From NCBI RefSeq assembly GCF_026625985.1, contig NZ_CP113116.1, positions 5,890,001 to 5,954,000 on the forward strand: DNA of 64,000 nucleotides, in the 5' to 3' direction. The DNA is from Mycobacterium sp. Aquia_213 (GTDB lineage Bacteria > Actinomycetota > Actinomycetes > Mycobacteriales > Mycobacteriaceae). The notes under the pieces were generated by a model. That model saw only the letters and a list, made by a program, of their open reading frames with translations. It was not told where the DNA came from and did no database searches. Below are positions 58,734 through 64,000 of this stretch, piece after piece (position 1 is the first letter of the stretch; each line of letters begins with the position of its first letter). The position numbers were made by a program, and so were the translations under genes.

Positions 58734-61640
58734 TCAGACGACCAGGTTGACCAGCCGGCCGGCAACCACGATGACCTTGCGGGGAGTGGCTCCGGCCAGG
58801 AACGCCTGCACCTTTTCATCAGCCAGTGCGGCGGCCTTCAGGGTGTCGTCATCGGCGTTGGCGGCTACCACCACGCGTCCCCGCACCTTGCCGTTGACCT
58901 GCACCGGATACTCGACGGTGTCGTCGACGAGATACGCGGGGTCGGCTTGCGGGAATGGGCCGTGCGCCAACGACGTGGTGTGCCCCAACCGCGACCACAG
59001 CTCCTCGGCCAGGTGGGGGGCCAGCGGTGCCAGCATCAGCACCAGCGGCTCGACCGCGGCGCGGGGCACCGCGTCGCGATGCTCTTTGGTGAGATGGTTG
59101 GTGTACTCGATCAGCTTGGCCGCCGCGGTGTTATTGCGCAGGGCCGCATAATCTTCCGCGACACCCTCGACGGTGCGGTGCAGCACCCGCAGCGTCTCGG
59201 TGTCCAGCTCCTGGGCGGCGTCGGCAACCCGCGATTCGCCGGTGCTCTCGTCGACCACCAGCCGCCAGACTCGCTGCAAGAAGCGGTACGCGCCGATGAC
59301 GTCCTTGGTCGCCCAGGGCCGAGAGGCCTCGATCGGGCCCATCGACATCTCGTAGACCCGCAGGGTGTCCGCACCGTAGTCGTCGCAGATTGTGTCGGGC
59401 GAGATCGAATTCTTCAGGCTCTTACCGATTTTCCCGAATTCCTGAAAGACTTCGATCTCGCCGTCAGGTCCCGGATAGAAGAACTTGCTGTCCCGCTCGA
59501 TCACCTCATCGGCCGCGACATAGGACCCGCGGGAATCGGTGTAGGCGAACGCCTGGATGTAGCCCTGGTTGACCAGCCGGCGGTACGGCTCCCGCGAACT
59601 GACGTGACCCAGGTCGTAGAGGACCTTGTGCCAGAACCTGCAGTACAGCAGGTGCAGCACCGCGTGCTCGGCACCCCCGACGTACAAGTCGACGCCACCG
59701 GGATCCTGCGGACCATGCTCGGCCGGCCGAGGGCCCATCCAGTACGCCTCGTTTTCCTTGGCACAGAACCGTTCTGAGTTATGCGGATCGGTGTAGCGCA
59801 GCTCGTACCAGGAGCTCCCGGCCCACTGCGGCATCACATTGGTGTCGCGGCTGTAGGGCTTCAAGCCGTCACCCAGATCCAGCTCGACGTGCACCCAGTC
59901 GGTTGCCTTGCCCAACGGCGGCGACGGCTCACTGTCCGCGTCGTCGGGATCGAACAGCACCGGTGAATAGTCCGCGATGTCGGGCAGCTCCACCGGGAGC
60001 GCGGCCTCGTTCAGCGCATGCGGGCGCCCGTCGCTGTCGAAGACGATGGGGAATGGTTCACCCCAGTACCGCTGGCGCGCGAAAAGCCAATCCCGCAGCT
60101 TGAATTCGATCCGCGACCGGCCGCGGCCCTCGGACTCCAGGCGGGCGGTGATGGCTTCTTTGGCCGCTGCGACATCCATGCCGTCGAGGTATCCGGAGTT
60201 CACCAGCACGCCGTCGGCCGAGTAAGCGGATTCCGAAATATCCCCGCCGGCAATGACTTCCACGATCGGCAGCTGGAACGCGCTGGCAAAGTCCCAGTCC
60301 CGCTGGTCGTGGCCCGGCACCGCCATAATGGCGCCGGTGCCGTAGCCCACCAATACGTAGTCGGCGATGAAGATCGGCACCGGTTTACCGTTGGCCGGAT
60401 TGGTCGCGTAGCTGCCCAGGAAGACGCCGGTCTTCTCCTTGCTCTCCTGGCGCTCGAGGTCCGACTTCGCGCCGATAGCGCGCCGATAAGCCGCGACGGC
60501 TTCAACAGGTGTCGCGGCACCGTACGTCCAACTGGAGTCGACACCGTCCGGCCAGGCATCGGCAACGAGCTCGTCCACCAGGTCGTGCTCGGGAGCCAGC
60601 ACCAGATAGGTTGCGCCGAATAAGGTGTCGGGGCGCGTGGTGAACACATCGATGTCGACGATGTCACCACGCGTCGTAGTCGCCGAGAACAGCGCCTCGG
60701 CGCCGGTGGAACGGCCAATCCAGTTGCGCTGCATGGACTTGACCTTGTCGGGCCAGTCCAGCAAGTCCAGGTCATCGAGCAGCCGGTCGGAGTACGCGGT
60801 GATACGCATCATCCACTGCCGCAACCGTTTCCGGAACACCGGGAAGTTGCCGCGGTCGCTACGGCCGTCGGAGGTGACCTCTTCGTTGGCCAGCACCGTT
60901 CCCAGCCCGGGGCACCAGTTCACCATCGAGTCGGCCCGGTACACCAGCCGGTGGCCGTCGATCACGTCGGCGCGCTCCCCTGCCGACAACGTCGCCCAGT
61001 CCCGGCCATCGCCGAGACGGCGGGCACCGGAATCGAATTCGGCGATCAGCTCGCCGATCGGACGAGCCTTGGCGGCCGCGGTGTCGAACCACGCGTTGTA
61101 GATCTGCAGGAAGATCCATTGCGTCCACTTGTAGAACTCGACGTCGGTGGTCGAGAAGGACCGCCGACTGTCGTGCCCGAGGCCCAGCCGGCCCAACTGC
61201 CGGCGGAAATTGACGATGTTGGCCTCGGTCCGAGTGCGCGGATGGGTGCCGGTTTGCACCGCATATTGCTCGGCGGGCAACCCAAATGCATCAAAACCCA
61301 AGGCGTGCAGTACATTACGGCCGATCATCCGGAAGTAGCGGGCGTATACGTCGGTCGCGATGTAGCCCAAAGGGTGCCCAACGTGCAGCCCGTCACCCGA
61401 TGGATACGGGAACATGTCCTGCACGAACAATTTGTCGTCGGGCACCGGGGCGCCGTCCGTCGGCGCCAACGACCCCACCGGGTTGGGCACATTGAATGTC
61501 CCCAGCCGCGCCCAGTTCTCCTGCCAGGTGCCCTCGATACGTCCGGCCAGCTCCGCGGTGTAACGGAATGGGGGCGCGTCGGACTCCGTCTGGGCACCCG
61601 CAGGGTTGCTCCGAGACGAGGCGGTCGGCGATTGGGTCAC
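58734..61640 (-). CDS. leuS: leucyl-tRNA synthetase
   Basis: A 968-residue class Ia synthetase charging tRNA-Leu. The HIGH motif is HVGH at residues 86-89; the second motif appears as KIGKS at about 736-740 (KMSKS-type variant). The editing CP1 domain holds TTRPDTLFGATYLV, and the C-terminal GKVRGRVVV is typical. Counterpart of Rv0041. ATG 61640. Convergent with the SDR gene and divergent from mtc28. Confidence 0.97.
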   Translation of the reverse strand: MTQSPTASSRSNPAGAQTESDAPPFRYTAELAGRIEGTWQENWARLGTFNVPNPVGSLAPTDGAPVPDDKLFVQDMFPYPSGDGLHVGHPLGYIATDVYARYFRMIGRNVLHALGFDAFGLPAEQYAVQTGTHPRTRTEANIVNFRRQLGRLGLGHDSRRSFSTTDVEFYKWTQWIFLQIYNAWFDTAAAKARPIGELIAEFDSGARRLGDGRDWATLSAGERADVIDGHRLVYRADSMVNWCPGLGTVLANEEVTSDGRSDRGNFPVFRKRLRQWMMRITAYSDRLLDDLDLLDWPDKVKSMQRNWIGRSTGAEALFSATTTRGDIVDIDVFTTRPDTLFGATYLVLAPEHDLVDELVADAWPDGVDSSWTYGAATPVEAVAAYRRAIGAKSDLERQESKEKTGVFLGSYATNPANGKPVPIFIADYVLVGYGTGAIMAVPGHDQRDWDFASAFQLPIVEVIAGGDISESAYSADGVLVNSGYLDGMDVAAAKEAITARLESEGRGRSRIEFKLRDWLFARQRYWGEPFPIVFDSDGRPHALNEAALPVELPDIADYSPVLFDPDDADSEPSPPLGKATDWVHVELDLGDGLKPYSRDTNVMPQWAGSSWYELRYTDPHNSERFCAKENEAYWMGPRPAEHGPQDPGGVDLYVGGAEHAVLHLLYCRFWHKVLYDLGHVSSREPYRRLVNQGYIQAFAYTDSRGSYVAADEVIERDSKFFYPGPDGEIEVFQEFGKIGKSLKNSISPDTICDDYGADTLRVYEMSMGPIEASRPWATKDVIGAYRFLQRVWRLVVDESTGESRVADAAQELDTETLRVLHRTVEGVAEDYAALRNNTAAAKLIEYTNHLTKEHRDAVPRAAVEPLVLMLAPLAPHLAEELWSRLGHTTSLAHGPFPQADPAYLVDDTVEYPVQVNGKVRGRVVVAANADDDTLKAAALADEKVQAFLAGATPRKVIVVAGRLVNLVV

Positions 61641-61828
61641 CTGAACAGCGTATAAGGAGGATCTTGGCGGACTTGTCGGCCACAGGTTGGTAAAGGTTGC
61701 GTTGCGCAGAGATCAGGGGTTCATCCCATCTCTATTTCGGCCCTGTCCAGCACGTTTGACCTCTGGTTACAGTCAGCCTCTATACCCACGGATGCTGGCG
61801 GACCAGCCATTCGGAAGGACCGACAGAG

Positions 61829-62929
61829 ATGACTCAGATCGCCGCCCCCGGGCGCGTAATCGCCGGCGGTTTCGCCGCCAGTGTGATCGGGTTCGCCCTA
61901 TTTTCGGGTGCTACGGCTTCGGCCGATCCGCTGGTTCCCGTGCCACCGGGTCCGATTGTTCCGGTGCCGGCGCAGCAGTACATCCCCGCGGCTCCGGGTA
62001 CGGCCAACAGCAACCGGTTCGTCCCCACCCCGCCGGCGGCGAATCCGTTCGCACCGCCGAGCCTCGCCGCCGCGCCCGCGGCGCCTAACAGCGTTGCCGC
62101 TCCGGCTGCGACGCCCAACGCCGCCGCGATCGCGCCGGCGCAGCCGACCGTGATCCCGGCGGCCTCCGGAACGCTGCGCGACTACTTCCAATCCAAGGGC
62201 GTCAAGCTGGAGCCGCAGAAGCCGCAGGCATTCAAGGCGCTCGACATCACGCTGCCGGTGCCCCCGCGCTGGACCCAGGTGCCCGACCCCAATGTGCCCG
62301 ACGCGTTCGCGGTGATCGCCGACCGGCAAGGCAGCAGCGTCTACACATCAAACGCGCAGGTCGTGGTCTATAAGCTGGTCGGAACCTTCGATCCCAAGGA
62401 AGCCATCTCGCACGGCTACGTCGACAGCCAGAAACTGCTGGCCTGGCAGTCCACGAACGCCTCGATGGCTGACTTCGACGGCTTCCCGTCGTCTGTCATC
62501 GAGGGCACCTACCGCGAGGGCGACATGACGCTGAACACCTCGCGCCGTCACATCCTCGCCACGTCGGGCCACGACACGTACCTGGTGTCGCTCTCGGTGA
62601 CCACCGACCGGGCAGTCGCGATCGGAGACGCACCCGCCACCGACGCCATCATCAACGGGTTCCGGGTGGCCGTGCCCGGAGCCGCCGCCCCGGCACCCGC
62701 CGCGGTTCCCGCCCAGGCACCCGCCGGGGTCCCGGCCCAGACGCCCGTCGTCGCACCCGCTCCGGTCCCCGCGCAGTCTCCCGCCGTGCTCCCCGCGCAG
62801 GCGCCGGCCGCGCTTCCGGCGCAGATGGGCGTGCCCAACCAGCTGCCCTCCCCGCAGCCCACGCCCAACATATTTACCCTGGTGCCGGGACTGCCGCCGC
62901 TGCCGAACTTCAGTAACCTCGGGCGCTAA
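61829..62929 (+). CDS. mtc28: proline-rich 28-kDa antigen homologue (Mtc28)
   Basis: A 366-residue secreted protein. Signal peptide at 1-32 or so (IGFALFSGATASA), an Ala/Pro-rich N-terminal linker, a central domain of about 165 residues starting FKALDITLPVPPRWTQVPDPN (cited in part), with NTSRRHILATSGHDTYLVSL, and a C-terminal Pro-Ala-Val repeat zone with repeated PAQxPA units before a short conserved end. From memory the M. tuberculosis Mtc28 is shorter mainly in this repeat zone. Exported mycobacterial antigen of unknown function. Confidence 0.93.
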   Translation: MTQIAAPGRVIAGGFAASVIGFALFSGATASADPLVPVPPGPIVPVPAQQYIPAAPGTANSNRFVPTPPAANPFAPPSLAAAPAAPNSVAAPAATPNAAAIAPAQPTVIPAASGTLRDYFQSKGVKLEPQKPQAFKALDITLPVPPRWTQVPDPNVPDAFAVIADRQGSSVYTSNAQVVVYKLVGTFDPKEAISHGYVDSQKLLAWQSTNASMADFDGFPSSVIEGTYREGDMTLNTSRRHILATSGHDTYLVSLSVTTDRAVAIGDAPATDAIINGFRVAVPGAAAPAPAAVPAQAPAGVPAQTPVVAPAPVPAQSPAVLPAQAPAALPAQMGVPNQLPSPQPTPNIFTLVPGLPPLPNFSNLGR

Positions 62930-62997
62930 TTCTGCGCCGACACAAGGGCTGTGGAGCCCGGCGCGCGGATCCGTGATCGGCCTCGTATTGTGAGGCC

Positions 62998-63339
62998 ATG
63001 CTGATCGCTGGGGTGGTGTGCGTGTGTGCGGCGGTGGCGTCCGCCGGGTTCGGAACGTGGTCGCTGTCTCACAACCACGCCGTCGACGGCACCCAGCTGG
63101 CGCTGCGCGCCATGGCGCCGACGCAGTTGGCAGCCGCGGTGATGCTGACCGCCGGCGGTGTGGTGGCACTGGCCGCGTCCGCGCACACGGCGTTCGTGGT
63201 GCTGATCGTCTGCGTGGCCGGCGCGCTCGGCACGTTGGCCGCCGGCTCGTGGCAGAGCGCACGCTTCGCGCTGCGCCAAGAAGCGGCGGCACCCAGTTGC
63301 GCCGGCGAGTGCAGCGTCTGTACGCAGTCCTGCCACTGA
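62998..63339 (+). CDS. small membrane protein (Rv0039c-like)
   Basis: A 113-residue integral membrane protein with three hydrophobic segments and a Cys-rich tail, CAGECSVCTQSC followed by His. The C-x3-C-x2-C cluster could bind metal or be oxidised. Counterpart of Rv0039c next to mtc28. Function unknown. Confidence 0.85.
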   Translation: MLIAGVVCVCAAVASAGFGTWSLSHNHAVDGTQLALRAMAPTQLAAAVMLTAGGVVALAASAHTAFVVLIVCVAGALGTLAAGSWQSARFALRQEAAAPSCAGECSVCTQSCH

Positions 63340-63377
63340 CAAAATCCCACCGCCGCGACGTCGTGCGATAGGCCACC

Positions 63378-64000
63378 ATGCTGAGGCGCTTGTCGACGAT
63401 CGTCGATCCGTTTCTGCTGGCCCTGGCGACGACCGTCGCGGTTGCCTCCCTCTTCCCCGCCCGCGGCGACGCCGCTTACGCCGCATCGGTCGCCGCTGAG
63501 TCCGCGATCGCGCTGCTGTTCTTCCTATACGGCGCTCGCTTATCGCCACAGCAGGCCTGGCACGGCGTCCGGCAGTGGAAGTTGCACCTGCTCGTCCTGT
63601 CCACGACCTTCGTGCTGTTCCCGCTGCTGGGGCTGGCCGCTCGGGCGTTGGTGCCCTCGGTGCTGACGACCGACCTCTACAACGGCGTGCTGTTTCTATG
63701 CCTGGTCCCGTCGACCGTGCAGTCGTCGATCGCGTTCACTTCGATTGCGCGGGGCCATGTTTCCGCCGCCATCGTCAGCGCGTCGCTGTCCAACATCCTC
63801 GGCATCGTGCTGACCCCGCTGCTGGTGGTGCTGCTGATGAACACCAGCGGCGCGGTCCATGTGGACGCCCATTCGATCCGCGACATCGTGGTGCAGCTCT
63901 TGCTGCCGTTCGGCGCCGGCCAGCTGGCGCGGCCCTGGATCGCGGGGTTCGTCAGACGCTATGCGGCGGTGCTGAAGATCGTCGATCGAGGGTCCATCCT
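63378..64000 (+). CDS. bile-acid:sodium symporter-like protein (truncated by window end)
   Basis: Open from ATG 63378 to the last base, at least 207 residues, no stop in the window. Repeated hydrophobic helices with LLFFLYGARLSP, FLCLVPSTVQSSIAFTSIARG and LSNILGIVLTPLLVVLL match the SBF/BASS family, YfeH-like subgroup, sodium-coupled transporters of organic anions. The gene continues beyond the window, so its end and neighbours are unseen. Confidence 0.85.
   Translation, partial: MLRRLSTIVDPFLLALATTVAVASLFPARGDAAYAASVAAESAIALLFFLYGARLSPQQAWHGVRQWKLHLLVLSTTFVLFPLLGLAARALVPSVLTTDLYNGVLFLCLVPSTVQSSIAFTSIARGHVSAAIVSASLSNILGIVLTPLLVVLLMNTSGAVHVDAHSIRDIVVQLLLPFGAGQLARPWIAGFVRRYAAVLKIVDRGSI

Noticed and set aside
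62690..62830. Near-tandem repeats of about 24-30 bases resembling a CRISPR or VNTR
   Set aside because: They are in-frame Pro-Ala-Val repeats of the Mtc28 protein, degenerate and without spacers.
1..64000. Antiphage or toxin-antitoxin system
   Set aside because: No recognised nuclease, methyltransferase, TA pair, CRISPR or retron component on either strand; regulators present pair with metabolic genes.

Overview
The window is high-GC actinobacterial DNA and, by gene content, a chromosomal segment of a Mycobacterium, most likely a non-tuberculous species. About 32 kb (roughly 29.6-64 kb) contains a block that, from memory of the M. tuberculosis H37Rv gene order, matches Rv0039c-Rv0062 in the opposite orientation: celA1-like cellulase, intein-bearing dnaB, rplI-rpsR-ssb-rpsF, a DJ-1/PfpI protein, a GT87-like mannosyltransferase homologue, ponA1, Rv0049-, Rv0048c- and Rv0047c-like genes, ino1, Rv0045c-Rv0042c-like genes, leuS, mtc28 and an Rv0039c-like membrane protein. 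The exact species cannot be fixed from the sequence alone.

Left part (1-29 kb) is accessory metabolism. Bases 1-4024 carry three flavin monooxygenases of the bacterial-luciferase-like (LLM) type, one a clear SsuD alkanesulfonate monooxygenase; an SsuB/SsuA/SsuC-type ABC importer lies at 9.8-12.3 kb. Together these suggest organosulfonate scavenging. Between and after them come an Eis-like acetyltransferase, hydrolases, a hydroxyacid dehydrogenase, a class III nucleotide cyclase, two MFS transporters, a Nudix hydrolase and further LLM enzymes. At 19.8-22.7 kb a TetR regulator, a SnoaL-like protein, an unknown 134-aa protein and an FAD monooxygenase are arranged around two copies of one 15-bp palindromic motif, a compact self-regulated unit. 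At 22.7-26 kb a second TetR divergent from a ketopantoate-reductase-like gene is followed by a cytochrome P450 preceded by a short leader ORF. Then come small secreted proteins, a mycofactocin-type SDR behind an 11-bp perfect inverted repeat, and cspA.

Middle part (29-47.6 kb) is mostly housekeeping: transglutaminase-like protein, GH6 cellulase, Ca2+/H+ antiporter, TesB thioesterase, ArsC-like protein, dnaB with a 417-residue intein, ribosomal/SSB operon ending in a good intrinsic terminator, and the ponA1 cell-wall cluster, all on the minus strand; then DUF1707 protein, PadR regulator and ino1 on the plus strand, ino1 being closed by a strong hairpin/T-tract terminator.

Right part (47.9-58.7 kb) is a nearly gapless plus-strand operon: LLM enzyme, sulfotransferase, TIM-barrel isomerase-like protein, DUF1214 protein, alpha/beta hydrolase, LLM enzyme, GntR regulator, an amino-acid-type ABC importer whose binding protein and permease are one polypeptide, MarR regulator and SDR. 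Compared with the recalled M. tuberculosis order, the first four genes and the ABC/SDR genes are extra, so this is the best candidate for an undescribed pathway. leuS (minus), mtc28, a small membrane protein and a truncated bile-acid:sodium-symporter-family gene close the window. No tRNA, rRNA, CRISPR array or intact insertion sequence was recognised.
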